Source: Lachnospiraceae bacterium (GTDB lineage Bacteria; Bacillota; Clostridia; Lachnospirales; Lachnospiraceae). Taken from it: a DNA stretch of 64,000 nucleotides. The DNA is taken from contig JAKSSA010000002.1 in assembly GCA_024403335.1 (NCBI GenBank), positions 1 to 64,000 of the forward strand, in the 5' to 3' direction. The position numbers were made by a program, and so were the translations under genes. This document shows, piece by piece, positions 39,429 to 49,014 of the stretch. Position 1 is the first letter of the stretch, and each line of letters opens with the position of its first letter. The notes under the pieces were generated by a model. It searched no databases. It was given only the letters and a program-made list of their open reading frames with translations, and was not told where the DNA came from.

Positions 39429-41870
39429 TTACTGAGCACGCAAAGATGCATTCAAAAGCTTGCAAAGAGCCTGTAATGCATTATTGGCAACCTTTTCGAT
39501 TTCCTGTGAAGTTAAGGTCTTATCAAGTGCACCAATTCTTAAACGAATCATCACTGACTTCTTTCCATCAGGAATCTGTTTTCCATGATATTCGTCAATA
39601 AATTCAGCAGAATGAAGTAAAGGACTCTTTGCTACCTGCTTATCGAGTACCTCCTTGATTTCTTTCCATGAAACATTGGAATCGAAAATAATAGACATAT
39701 CGTAATCTACAATAGGGAATTCAGGCATATGCTCGAATTTATTCGTTCTCGAAGTAAAAGGAACAAACAAAGTTGTATCAAGTTCAAATAAAATAACTGC
39801 AACCTTCTTAATATCACATGCCATTGAAGTCTTCTTTGAAAGAAGTGCAAGATTACCAATCTTCTTATCACCTCTCATAATATTGAGCCATACTGTCTCA
39901 TCTGCCCAAACAGGTTTTTCCTCCTTTACGAATGTAAAGCCTTCCATATGGGTAAATCTGGGCATATACTCAATAACACCCTTTGCAGTACGGAACAAAG
40001 AATTTACATCCTTTAAATTTCCGACAAATGCACCTGCAATGGTTCTTGTCTGCTTAGGAAGGAATTCTGTTTCATCATACTTTGATATAAATGACTCACT
40101 TGAAATAACCTGTGCTTCTTCAAAAATAGAGAATTCATCAAAGTAGCGTTCGTTCTTAGCAACTGCTTCACAAATATTTGGAAGTAAAGATGAACGAATA
40201 AACTTTTCATCCGGAGCAGGAGGAGTTGAAAGAGCCATAGTATTGCTCAAATCACCAATAAGAGCATTTGCATACTGGTCCTTCATCCAGGGATATGTAA
40301 AAATTTCCTGCATACCGCAGCGTAAAGCAAGATATTCCTTAACATTTCTTACCAAATCAATATCAAGCTGGTTAATTGCAGCATCAAAGGATGTTGTAAT
40401 AGGAGCAGGTTCGAAATTTTCATAGCCTATCATTCTTGCTACTTCTTCCATGATGTCTGCCTTTATGGAAACATCGCCTGTTGAACGCCATGAAGGAACA
40501 ATAACATGCATCTTGTCACCATCAAAGCTTACTTCAAAGCCAAGTCTTCCAAGCTGACTTGCAATTTCATCATTTGTAAGACTTCTTCCAAGTCTTCTGA
40601 TAAGCCAGTCAACACTTACATCAAGTTCAGCCTTCTTAAGCTTCTCAGGATAATTATCATTATAGCCTGTAACCTTTAATTCAGGATAAAGCTCCTTGAA
40701 CAAATCCATTGCAATTGAAAGTGCAAGATCACATCTTTCAGGATCAAGTGCCTTTTCATAACGAGTTGATGCCTCTGTACGATTTTCATATCTCAAAGCG
40801 GTACGACGAATTCCTGTAGCTTCAAAATTTGCAACTTCAAGAATTACTTTGTTAGTTGTAGGAAGGATTGAATCCTCACATCCACCCATTACACCTGCCA
40901 AAGCAATTGGTCCTCTTCCATCAGCAATTACAAGGTCATCATTAATAAGATTAAGTTTCTTTCCGTTAAGAAGCTCTAAGGTTTCATTTTCCTTAGCACG
41001 ACGAACTGTAATATGGTCAACAATAGTATCCTGATCAAATGCGTGTGTAGGCTGTCCTGTCGCAAGCATTACATAATTGGTTATATCCACCAATGCATTG
41101 ATAGGACGCATTCCGGCTTTCCATATTCTGTTCTGTATCTTATAAGGTGAACTCTTAACAGAAACATTGTCCATTGATACACCGATATACCTTGAACAAC
41201 GTGATGAATCTTCGATTTCAACTTCTAAATTACCTGCTACCTCTGTTTCAAAGGGTGCATATTCCTTTAAAGGAAGGTTATACAAAGCAGCAAGCTCTCT
41301 TGCAATGCCATAGTGTCCCCAAAGATCAGGGCGGTTAGTCATTGATTTGTTATCAATTTCAATAAGGATATCATCCATATCCAAAGCTGTAGCAAGCGGA
41401 GTTCCTGCAGGGAAATCAAAAGCAGAAAGATCTACAATCTCATGGTCATCTTTTAAAGGGAACAAGCCTTCCAAACCGATTTCTGTTGAAGCACAAATCA
41501 TACCATAGCTTTCAACTCCACGAAGCTTTGACTTCTTAATTTCTACAGGCTCACCCTCACCATGCCAACGGCAAAAAGAACCGGGAGCTGCAACTGCAAC
41601 CTTCATTCCGGGCTCTAAGTTACTGCCACCACATACGATTTCATAAATATCATCACCTAAATCTACACGACAAACTCTTAATTTGTCTGCATTAGGATGA
41701 GGCAAAACTTCTTTAATTTCACCAAGAAGCATATTCTTAAATCTGTCAGCAAGGTTCTCGGTGCCTTCAACCTCAACAGTTGACATTGTAAGGTCATATG
41801 AGAATTTTGACATGTCCATGCTCTCAGGCAAATCTACATAATCTTTTATCCAGTTTAATGATAATTTCAT
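39429..41870 (-). CDS. pheT: Phenylalanyl-tRNA synthetase beta subunit
   Basis: An 813-aa PheT subunit. Domain order is the tRNA-binding OB fold (about 40-150), B3/B4 editing domain (about 210-370), B5 domain, core and the C-terminal ferredoxin-like anticodon-binding domain (about 720-810). It forms an alpha2-beta2 enzyme with PheS and edits Tyr-tRNA(Phe). The start follows TAAGGAG, 11 bases after pheS. Confidence 0.96.
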   Translation of the reverse strand: MKLSLNWIKDYVDLPESMDMSKFSYDLTMSTVEVEGTENLADRFKNMLLGEIKEVLPHPNADKLRVCRVDLGDDIYEIVCGGSNLEPGMKVAVAAPGSFCRWHGEGEPVEIKKSKLRGVESYGMICASTEIGLEGLFPLKDDHEIVDLSAFDFPAGTPLATALDMDDILIEIDNKSMTNRPDLWGHYGIARELAALYNLPLKEYAPFETEVAGNLEVEIEDSSRCSRYIGVSMDNVSVKSSPYKIQNRIWKAGMRPINALVDITNYVMLATGQPTHAFDQDTIVDHITVRRAKENETLELLNGKKLNLINDDLVIADGRGPIALAGVMGGCEDSILPTTNKVILEVANFEATGIRRTALRYENRTEASTRYEKALDPERCDLALSIAMDLFKELYPELKVTGYNDNYPEKLKKAELDVSVDWLIRRLGRSLTNDEIASQLGRLGFEVSFDGDKMHVIVPSWRSTGDVSIKADIMEEVARMIGYENFEPAPITTSFDAAINQLDIDLVRNVKEYLALRCGMQEIFTYPWMKDQYANALIGDLSNTMALSTPPAPDEKFIRSSLLPNICEAVAKNERYFDEFSIFEEAQVISSESFISKYDETEFLPKQTRTIAGAFVGNLKDVNSLFRTAKGVIEYMPRFTHMEGFTFVKEEKPVWADETVWLNIMRGDKKIGNLALLSKKTSMACDIKKVAVILFELDTTLFVPFTSRTNKFEHMPEFPIVDYDMSIIFDSNVSWKEIKEVLDKQVAKSPLLHSAEFIDEYHGKQIPDGKKSVMIRLRIGALDKTLTSQEIEKVANNALQALCKLLNASLRAQ

Positions 41871-41881
41871 TGTTATTCTCC

Positions 41882-42919
41882 TTAGTTGAACTGTTTGAGG
41901 AAGCGCAAGTCTGAACTGTGGAACAGTCTTACATCATCAACGCCGTATCTCATCATTACCAAACGGTCAAGACCGATATTTACATAAAAACCTGTGTATT
42001 CATCAGGATCAAGACCGGCAGACTTAAGTACATTAGGATGAGGTGTACCACCCGGCATAACTTCAATCCAGCCAACATGTTTACAAACGCTGCAGCCTTT
42101 ACCGCCACAAACCAGGCAGCCCATATCAATTTCAAAACCGGGCTCAACAAATGGGAAGAAACCTGCTCTCATTCTTACCGGAACATCACAACCAAACACC
42201 TTGGAAAGAATGCTCTTAATCATAACCTTACCTGCAGAGAAGGTTAAATCCTTATCTACAATCAGCGCTTCATACTGGAAGAATGCACGTTCATGACGGG
42301 CATCAGTTGTCTCATTACGATAAACGGGGCCGGGATATACAAATCTGTAAGGAGGTTTATGTGTCTGAAGATAACGAACACTGCCGCCTGTTAAATGAGG
42401 ACGAAGACAAAGCTTCTTGGCTGCTGTGCCTTTATCATGACCTTCAAGCCAGTAAGTATCCATAGATTCACGAGCAGGATGGTTAGGAGGGAAATTAAGC
42501 TTATCAAAGCCATACAATTCACTTGTAACATCATCCTCCTGGAATACTTCAAAGCCCATTGAGCGGACTGCATCATTTAAGTCATAGCACATCTGTGTAA
42601 TAGGATGAAGTCCGCCTTTAAAAGGCAATTTACCGGGAATTGTAACATCAAAGTCAGAAGATATTTCTGATTCTTTAATCTTAAGTTCCTCACGTCTCTT
42701 TTCAATAAGTTCGGATAAACTGTTCTTTGCCTGATTAACCAATTTTCCTGCTTCTGCTCTCTTTTCGATAGCAAGCTGGGGAAGTTCTTTAAGTAATGCA
42801 GTCAAAGTACCTGTTTTACCCAAAATACTGTTCTTTACGTTCTGAAGTTCAGCTTCAATTTTGCAAGCAAGAATCTGTTCCTCAGCCGTTTTTTGAAGTT
42901 CCTGCAATCTTTCCTTCAT
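41882..42919 (-). CDS. pheS: Phenylalanyl-tRNA synthetase alpha subunit
   Basis: A 345-aa class II synthetase subunit holding the active site. Motif 2 region TTDARHERAFFQYEAL and motif 3 GLDRLVMMRYGVDD are intact. I chose the ATG at 42919 (MKERLQELQKTAEEQ) with AAGGAGA upstream; the frame continues to an ATG at 43099 but that part is untranslated leader and promoter. There is a Cys-rich stretch (CLVCGGKGCSVCKH), a zinc-knuckle-like feature found in many PheS proteins. Confidence 0.95.
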   Translation of the reverse strand: MKERLQELQKTAEEQILACKIEAELQNVKNSILGKTGTLTALLKELPQLAIEKRAEAGKLVNQAKNSLSELIEKRREELKIKESEISSDFDVTIPGKLPFKGGLHPITQMCYDLNDAVRSMGFEVFQEDDVTSELYGFDKLNFPPNHPARESMDTYWLEGHDKGTAAKKLCLRPHLTGGSVRYLQTHKPPYRFVYPGPVYRNETTDARHERAFFQYEALIVDKDLTFSAGKVMIKSILSKVFGCDVPVRMRAGFFPFVEPGFEIDMGCLVCGGKGCSVCKHVGWIEVMPGGTPHPNVLKSAGLDPDEYTGFYVNIGLDRLVMMRYGVDDVRLFHSSDLRFLKQFN

Positions 42920-43004
42920 ATCTGTTCTCCTTACCAGGTAATATCTTTCAAATCGTTTTAGCTGCCGTAACTTATACTTAACAGTTAAGACAAAATTAAA
43001 AATA

Positions 43005-43033
43005 ATAATACCATTTTCATGAATAATAGTCAA
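43005..43033 (-). promoter_or_regulatory. Promoter of pheS-pheT-purE
   Basis: On the minus strand TTGACT (43033-43028) and TATTAT (43010-43005) are separated by 17 bases. The leader of about 80 bases is too short for a T-box. Confidence 0.7.
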
Positions 43034-43045
43034 CCCAAATAAAAA

Positions 43046-43112
43046 GGACTCCCACATGATTGATATGCTCATATTACCAAATATTCGATAAAAACACATC
43101 TATGGAAAGTCC
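43046..43112 (-). terminator. Possible terminator after tdk
   Basis: On the minus strand GGACTTTCC and GGGAGTCC can pair across a loop of about 50 bases, followed by TTTTTA. The long loop makes this only a moderate candidate. Confidence 0.45.
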
Positions 43113-43131
43113 TTAATCATTTTACTTCAAA

Positions 43132-43695
43132 TTATTGCGGGCCAAGTTGTCCGAGTGACCAATGTTTTCTGCATAAAGCGCAATAAGATTCATTCTTGCC
43201 AAGCATTATCTGTTCGCCTTCCTTTACAACTTTTCCGTCGGCAATTCTTGCATTCCAAATAGCTTTCTTTCCGCACCAGCACACAGTCTTAATTTCCTCT
43301 ATACTGTCTGCCCAGGCAAGCAACCACTGGCTTCCTTCAAAAAGCTCTCCCTTAAAATCCGCTCTTAACCCATAGCATATGACAGGAATTTCAAGAAAAT
43401 CGACAATTTCAACAAACTTTTCTATTTGTTCTTTGGTACAAAACTGGGCCTCATCTACTATAATGCAGTCATAATCGGATACATCAAGCTTTCCTTCCAT
43501 CAGATCTTCCACAAAATAGCATTTTGCATTCAAGCCTGCTCTTGACCACACAGCATCTTTTGCATCTCTGTTATCAAGCTTGGGTTTGACAATAAGTGCT
43601 TTTTGACCGCACTCACAATAATTATACCAAACCATAATTGCATTTGCTGTTTTTGAAGAGCCCATAGCTCCATAACGAAAATAAAGTTTTGCCAT
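43132..43695 (-). CDS. tdk: Thymidine kinase
   Basis: A 187-aa type II thymidine kinase that phosphorylates thymidine in the salvage pathway. The P-loop reads YGAMGSSKT, with the catalytic Glu in IIVDEAQFCT. Zinc-binding Cys residues are in TVCWCGKKA and SYCALCRKH; the first pair is C-x-C instead of the usual CxxC. Length is normal. The start follows AAGGAG. It is the last gene of a unit with two ABC exporter genes. Confidence 0.92.
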   Translation of the reverse strand: MAKLYFRYGAMGSSKTANAIMVWYNYCECGQKALIVKPKLDNRDAKDAVWSRAGLNAKCYFVEDLMEGKLDVSDYDCIIVDEAQFCTKEQIEKFVEIVDFLEIPVICYGLRADFKGELFEGSQWLLAWADSIEEIKTVCWCGKKAIWNARIADGKVVKEGEQIMLGKNESYCALCRKHWSLGQLGPQ

Positions 43696-43712
43696 CCTTT
43701 ACTCCTTAATAA

Positions 43713-45488
43713 TTATTCTTCAAGCTGAGAAGTATAAAGTTTATAGTATAATCCCTTCTTAGCCATCAATTCATCATGATTTCCGCACTCTGCGATTCCG
43801 CCATCATCAATATACATAATCTTGTCGCAGTTTCTTATAGTTGACAAGCGATGTGCAATAATGAATGAGGTTCTTCCTTTAAGCATGGCATTAAGACCTT
43901 GCTGCAATGCCTTTTCAGTTTGAACATCAATTGATGAGGTTGCTTCGTCAAGTACAAGTATCGCAGGATCTGAAATCAAAGTTCTTGCGAAACTTACAAG
44001 TTGCTTCTGGCCCTGGGAAAGAATTGAACCTCTCTCCTTAACTTCGGTTTTGTAAGCATCAGGGAATCTGTTAATAAACTCATCTGCGCAAACGGTTTTT
44101 GAGGCCTTAACTATTTCCTCTTCCGTTGCATCAAGTTTACCGTAGCGTATGTTATCCTCAATTGTTCCTGAGAATATGAAGCTGTCCTGAAGCATGATAC
44201 CCATCTGCGAACGCAAAGACTTAAGTGTTACCTTGCTGATATCATTTCCGTCAATTAAAACTCTACCCTCATCCACATTATAAAATCTTGAAACCAAATT
44301 TACTATAGTACTTTTGCCTGCACCGGTAGGTCCAACCAAAGCAACGCTTTCACCGGGATTTACCTTAAAAGAAATATTCTTCAAAACGTCCTTGCCTTTT
44401 TCATATGCGAAATCAACGTTTTCAAAGACAACCTCACCCTTAATAGGAGGTAATTCTTTAGCATCTTCGGCATCATCTACCAATATTTCGGCATCCATTG
44501 TTTCAAAAATTCTTTCAAGGTATGCCATGTTGTTAAGAAAACTGTTAAAAATATTACCAAGGTTCATGATAGGCTGCCAGAAACGTGAAGCATATGAAGA
44601 CATAGCAAGAATTACACCAAGGCTTGTATTACCATGTCCGAAAACCACCAAACCGAATACAAAAATACATGCTCTTATTGCAACCGCAATATTATCAATA
44701 CCGGGCCATACAAGGTTATTATAGCTTACTGCCTTCATCCAAGTCTTTCTGCAACGATCTGATAATTCAGCAAAAGTATTAGAATTTTCTTCTTCTCTTG
44801 CAAAAATCTGAGTAATTCTTGTACCTGTTATATTTTCCTGCAAATATGCGTTTAAGTTTGAATTTTTATTAGAAACCTGCTGCCAGGCAACTCTTTGCTT
44901 ATTCTTAATCCAGAAAAGGAATGCTGCCAAAACCGGAACACCAAATAAAATAACAATCGCAAGCTTAACATCGGTTAAAAACATGAAAACAACGATAAAT
45001 ATAAGATTAAGTGTTTCAAGTATTACACTTATCAAGCCGTTTGAAAGAATATCCGAAACGCTGTTTACATAATTTACTACACGAATAAGAATCTTGCCAT
45101 GCGGTCTGTCATCAAAATATTTGAAAGACAGCTTCTGAAGATGAGAGAACAAATCTCTGCGGATGTCAAGAATAATTCTGTTACTTACATCAACCATCAT
45201 TCTTGAACGAATAGTTGCAAAAATAATAGAAACTGCATTCGTAAGAATGAGAATAAAAGCTAACCTGATAAGCAGTTTAACATTTGAATCAGGAATAGCA
45301 ACATCAAGTGCCTGTTGAGTAATCTTCGGTGTAAACAATGCCATTACACCTGAAACGGCACTTAGCAGGAAGGCAATAATCATACCTTTTTTCTGTCTCT
45401 TAATATACTCACCGGCTCTGAGTAAATGTTTTAACTCAAAAGGTGTCTCAAGAACTTCATCTTCACGATAGGTGTTTTTTCTGCTCAT
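43713..45488 (-). CDS. ABC exporter half-transporter, catalytic-site subunit
   Basis: A 591-aa half-transporter with six membrane segments (residues 35-330) and an ABC ATPase domain. Walker A is GPTGAGKST, signature LSQGQKQ and Walker B ILVLDEATSSID, so the catalytic Glu is present but the signature is slightly deviant. It forms a heterodimer with the preceding gene product, the pair matching the asymmetry of TM287/288-type exporters. The substrate is unknown; such pairs often export drugs, lipids or peptides. It overlaps its partner by 4 bases. Confidence 0.9.
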   Translation of the reverse strand: MSRKNTYREDEVLETPFELKHLLRAGEYIKRQKKGMIIAFLLSAVSGVMALFTPKITQQALDVAIPDSNVKLLIRLAFILILTNAVSIIFATIRSRMMVDVSNRIILDIRRDLFSHLQKLSFKYFDDRPHGKILIRVVNYVNSVSDILSNGLISVILETLNLIFIVVFMFLTDVKLAIVILFGVPVLAAFLFWIKNKQRVAWQQVSNKNSNLNAYLQENITGTRITQIFAREEENSNTFAELSDRCRKTWMKAVSYNNLVWPGIDNIAVAIRACIFVFGLVVFGHGNTSLGVILAMSSYASRFWQPIMNLGNIFNSFLNNMAYLERIFETMDAEILVDDAEDAKELPPIKGEVVFENVDFAYEKGKDVLKNISFKVNPGESVALVGPTGAGKSTIVNLVSRFYNVDEGRVLIDGNDISKVTLKSLRSQMGIMLQDSFIFSGTIEDNIRYGKLDATEEEIVKASKTVCADEFINRFPDAYKTEVKERGSILSQGQKQLVSFARTLISDPAILVLDEATSSIDVQTEKALQQGLNAMLKGRTSFIIAHRLSTIRNCDKIMYIDDGGIAECGNHDELMAKKGLYYKLYTSQLEE

Positions 45489-47257
45489 GCTACTACCTCC
45501 TCTCCGGTTTGAAGTTTAACAAGTGAGCAGTAATAACCGCCCTTTGCCACAAGTTCGTCGTGCGAACCCTCTTCAACAATACGACCATCCTTTAAAACAA
45601 GTATTTTGTCGCAGGCTTTGGTAGTAGAAATTCTTTGTGCAATAATAAGCTTTGTACATTCAAAATCAAGAGACTTCAATGCATGCTGAATCTCTTTTTC
45701 AGTTTCCATATCAACAGCAGAAGTTGTATCATCAAGAATCAAAATCGGAGGTGCAACCGCCAAAGCTCTTGCCAGTGAAATTCTCTGCTTCTGACCACCT
45801 GACAAACCAACGCCTCTTTCACCAATAATTGTGTCATATCTTTCAGGCATTTTCTGGATAAATTCTGCTGCCTGAGAATATTTTGCATACTTCATAACTT
45901 CTTCTAAAGAAAGTCTTAAATTACCATATGCAATATTTCCGTCAATTGAGTCTGAATAAAGTAAAACATCCTGTGAAGCAAGACCTATGCTGCATCTCAA
46001 ATCATGAAGCTTTATATCTGAAACATTGATACCGTCAATCAGTACCTCACCTGAAGTTGGCTCATAAAATCTCGGAATCAAATTGATAAGTGAAGTCTTA
46101 CCGCAGCCTGTTTCACCCATAATTGCCACAGTTTCACCAGGATTAACAGTAAATGAAACATCATTTAATACAGGAAGCTTACCGTCCTCATATTTAAAGC
46201 TTACATTCTTAAATTCAATCTTACCTTGAACTCTTTCTTTAAGTTCAATTGCATTTTCCTTGTCAACAATCTTAGGTTCAGAATAATAAATTTCCATTAC
46301 CTTTGCTGCTGCCGCATTAAAACGCTGGAATTCATTTACTATACCGCCCATATTTCTCATAGGGTTGGCAATTGCCCAGCAAAGACCTGAAAAAGCTACA
46401 AATTCACCGGGTGTCATCTGCTTATTAATGATGAGAATACCACCAAATACCAACAGAACAATTGGCATAAGTTCAGCAACAATCTGAACATAAGGGAAAT
46501 ATTCAAGCCAGGTCATGGCTGTTTTCTTTGAATATGTAGAATACTCAACATTTGCCTTATCAAACTTTTCAATTTCATAATCTTCTCTTGCAAATGCCTT
46601 TACTACACGATTACCACTGATATTTTCCTGGGCATCAGTATTGAGATTTGCAAATTTTTCACGCAAATCACGATGGCGAAGCTTAACCTTATTCTTAAAA
46701 AGAATAATAATCCAAAGCATAACAGGTGCCAGTGCCAGAATAGCAAGTGCAAGACGCCAATCCATGATAAAGAAATAAATTGATGTAGCACCTACAAGAA
46801 AAATTGACTCTATACAGGATTTCAAAACCCATGCAATCATATGTCTTATCGCATCAAGGTCACCTGTAAGACGAGTCATCAAATCACCGGTACGATAAGT
46901 ATTAAAGAAATTCATATCCTGATGCTCAATTTTGTTGAACAAATAGGTACGAATTTTATACAACGCACCCTGTGAAACCTTTTCACATCCCATGGCACTC
47001 AAATATACAATAGTTGTTCTAAGCAAAGTCAGACCAACCATGGCAAATATGAGGAAGAAAAAATAATCTCTTCTGTTAGCCATATTTGCAGCTGCATCAT
47101 CAGATGTTAAAAATACATCGACAATTTCTCTTGAAACAAAAGGTACTGTCAGCTGCATAATGCTGTATACTGCAACTCCGAAAAGTGACAGAATATACAG
47201 CCACCCGTTACCGTCAAGATTGCTTCGCAACCATTGAAGCTTCGTTTTCTTTTCCAT
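45485..47257 (-). CDS. ABC exporter half-transporter, degenerate-site subunit
   Basis: A 590-aa half-transporter with six membrane segments and an ABC ATPase domain. Walker A is GETGCGKTS, signature LSGGQKQ and Walker B ILILDDTTSAVD: the catalytic Glu is replaced by Asp, as in the degenerate site of heterodimeric exporters. Together with the partner's LSQGQ signature this makes one degenerate and one canonical ATP site. The start follows AAGGAG. The substrate is unknown; no dedicated regulator or lantibiotic gene lies next to it. Confidence 0.9.
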   Translation of the reverse strand: MEKKTKLQWLRSNLDGNGWLYILSLFGVAVYSIMQLTVPFVSREIVDVFLTSDDAAANMANRRDYFFFLIFAMVGLTLLRTTIVYLSAMGCEKVSQGALYKIRTYLFNKIEHQDMNFFNTYRTGDLMTRLTGDLDAIRHMIAWVLKSCIESIFLVGATSIYFFIMDWRLALAILALAPVMLWIIILFKNKVKLRHRDLREKFANLNTDAQENISGNRVVKAFAREDYEIEKFDKANVEYSTYSKKTAMTWLEYFPYVQIVAELMPIVLLVFGGILIINKQMTPGEFVAFSGLCWAIANPMRNMGGIVNEFQRFNAAAAKVMEIYYSEPKIVDKENAIELKERVQGKIEFKNVSFKYEDGKLPVLNDVSFTVNPGETVAIMGETGCGKTSLINLIPRFYEPTSGEVLIDGINVSDIKLHDLRCSIGLASQDVLLYSDSIDGNIAYGNLRLSLEEVMKYAKYSQAAEFIQKMPERYDTIIGERGVGLSGGQKQRISLARALAVAPPILILDDTTSAVDMETEKEIQHALKSLDFECTKLIIAQRISTTKACDKILVLKDGRIVEEGSHDELVAKGGYYCSLVKLQTGEEVVA

Positions 47258-47331
47258 TAGTTACTCCTTACTCATACATATAATCAGTACGAAATTTATT
47301 CTTTTCAGTATAAAATTCATACTGTCACCCA

Positions 47332-48213
47332 CTATTTTAATGAAACTGTTATAATTTCCGGCTTATTAATAAAAAGAAGAAAAATCGCTCCTGCTGAAAC
47401 CAAAAGTCTTGAATTATAATAAAGACCTTTGACCAGTTTCGGAAACAAGCCCTGTCCCGGTGCATACAACCCACGTTTTCCTATTCTTATCTGGCCCCCA
47501 TGAGCATGTCCTGAAAGCATCAAATCAAAACATCTATAATTTTTTACAAGTTTATAATATTCCGGATGATGAGAAATAAGAATTTTAAAATATGAAGCAT
47601 TATCCTTTTCTTCTTCCCATCTTTCAAGTACCTCAAGCTTTGGCATTGACTTTGGTATGCGCCCTGTTATCTTATTAAGTAAGCTTCCGAGCATCATTCT
47701 GAAATAACAATATAATCTGTGTGCCACATTACTGTATTTTGCTTTTCCTTTTTTCCTTAAGTTTTCTCTTTCTTCTTCAGAAAACATGGTTCTCAAGCCG
47801 CTTGTCAGTCCGGCAATTTCAACCTTCAGACTGTCAATTCTTATCTTTTCGTTATCTAATACGATAACACCAAGGCTTTTAATCTTTTCAAACTCAGATT
47901 TTAAAACTACATCTTCGTGATTACCAATTCCGTAAAAAACACTTGTTACCTTTGCAAGTCTTTCAAGAAAGGAATATGTGTAATCAGGAACCGTCTTGCA
48001 TTCCCTGTTTCCGTCCACCAAATCTCCCGCAATACATACAAAATCCGGATTAATTGCTGTTATTTCTTCAAGTATGTTTTCGGCATTTAATAAACTTTCT
48101 TTACGCTTTTCCGTTAAATGTAAATCAGAAATCAAAACAAACCGGATGTCATTACTGACATTCGGTTTGTTTTTTATTTCATAATTGTTAATATCAAAAC
48201 CAACAACAGACAT
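47332..48213 (-). CDS. Metallophosphoesterase
   Basis: A 293-aa calcineurin-type phosphoesterase. All five metal motifs are visible: ISDLHLT, AGDLVDGN, GNHED, SHHPEYY and SGHAHGGQ. Similar bacterial proteins are often membrane-associated phosphohydrolases (YaeI/YkuE type); this one has no N-terminal membrane segment but a hydrophobic stretch near the C-terminus (VSAGAIFLLFI). It lies 9 bases after the PAP2 phosphatase gene, so both may act on membrane lipids. Substrate unknown. Confidence 0.88.
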   Translation of the reverse strand: MSVVGFDINNYEIKNKPNVSNDIRFVLISDLHLTEKRKESLLNAENILEEITAINPDFVCIAGDLVDGNRECKTVPDYTYSFLERLAKVTSVFYGIGNHEDVVLKSEFEKIKSLGVIVLDNEKIRIDSLKVEIAGLTSGLRTMFSEEERENLRKKGKAKYSNVAHRLYCYFRMMLGSLLNKITGRIPKSMPKLEVLERWEEEKDNASYFKILISHHPEYYKLVKNYRCFDLMLSGHAHGGQIRIGKRGLYAPGQGLFPKLVKGLYYNSRLLVSAGAIFLLFINKPEIITVSLK

Positions 48214-48222
48214 TTCGAAAAA

Positions 48223-48927
48223 TCAATCAAATCTTCTCGATAAACACTTATATCCCAAGATTAAAGCCACACCCAAAAATACTCCGGCAACAATATCAGT
48301 CAACCAATGCACACCCGAAAGAGCTCTTGACACTACTGCCAGCCCTGCAACAGTTCTTATTGCAATTCCAAGCTCAAAAAAAAGCTTATCTGATGACTCA
48401 TTCTTCTCAAATACTGTACTTGACTTTGATGAAATAAAATAATTTAAAAATTTCAGTCCGTAATGCTTGGCAAAATGTGCAACTGATACAAAAGCAACTA
48501 TTGCAAGCAAAGTATGTGATGACGGATACGAAGCTTCAGGTTCAACCCCGATTACTCCCGGTCTTTGATTTACTTCAAATATTTCAAACAAAACATAGAA
48601 TAAAACAGTAAGAACATAAAGACCACCAATTGCATAAATCTGCTTATCAACCTTTTTCAAAGACTTTTCCTTAACAAGCTGCCAAAGTCCCAAAAAGGCC
48701 ATGAAAGCCATTACTGCCAGGGCAATAATACCAAGCAAGGTCGATAGAAGTTCCCAATTGCTATTATGTCCAACTAATTTCCTGAAAGCTTCATTTATCG
48801 TTGCAAGTCCTACCTTAATGCTATTAGGTTCAGTCACTGCAACATCAACAAACTTAACAAGCAAAGTTAAAACAACAAAAGCTATGCAAAATACACAAGT
48901 AAAAATCTCATCAATATATTTCTTCAT
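48223..48927 (-). CDS. PAP2 family membrane phosphatase
   Basis: A 234-aa integral membrane phosphatase with about five membrane segments. The PAP2 motifs are visible: VNQRPG (part of KX6RP), PSSHT and SRALSGVHWLTD. Members dephosphorylate phosphatidic acid, undecaprenyl diphosphate or similar lipids on the outer face. It is the first gene of a two-gene unit with the metallophosphoesterase. The exact substrate cannot be set from sequence. Confidence 0.88.
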   Translation of the reverse strand: MKKYIDEIFTCVFCIAFVVLTLLVKFVDVAVTEPNSIKVGLATINEAFRKLVGHNSNWELLSTLLGIIALAVMAFMAFLGLWQLVKEKSLKKVDKQIYAIGGLYVLTVLFYVLFEIFEVNQRPGVIGVEPEASYPSSHTLLAIVAFVSVAHFAKHYGLKFLNYFISSKSSTVFEKNESSDKLFFELGIAIRTVAGLAVVSRALSGVHWLTDIVAGVFLGVALILGYKCLSRRFD

Positions 48928-48977
48928 ATCTTTAAAAATAATCCTATTTTTTAATGCACTCCATCTGACTCAAGCGC

Positions 48978-49006
48978 ATTTTATCACAAGTCTTAATAAG
49001 TCACAA
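48978..49006 (-). promoter_or_regulatory. Promoter of the PAP2/metallophosphoesterase unit
   Basis: On the minus strand TTGTGA (49006-49001) and TAAAAT (48983-48978) are separated by 17 bases. The -35 overlaps the spacer behind the YceG stop codon. Confidence 0.6.
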
Positions 49007-49014
49007 TAACAAAA

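Noticed and set aside
42920..43131. T-box riboswitch before pheS
   Set aside because: The promoter at 43005-43033 leaves a leader of only about 80 bases, and no specifier-loop or antiterminator motif is visible.
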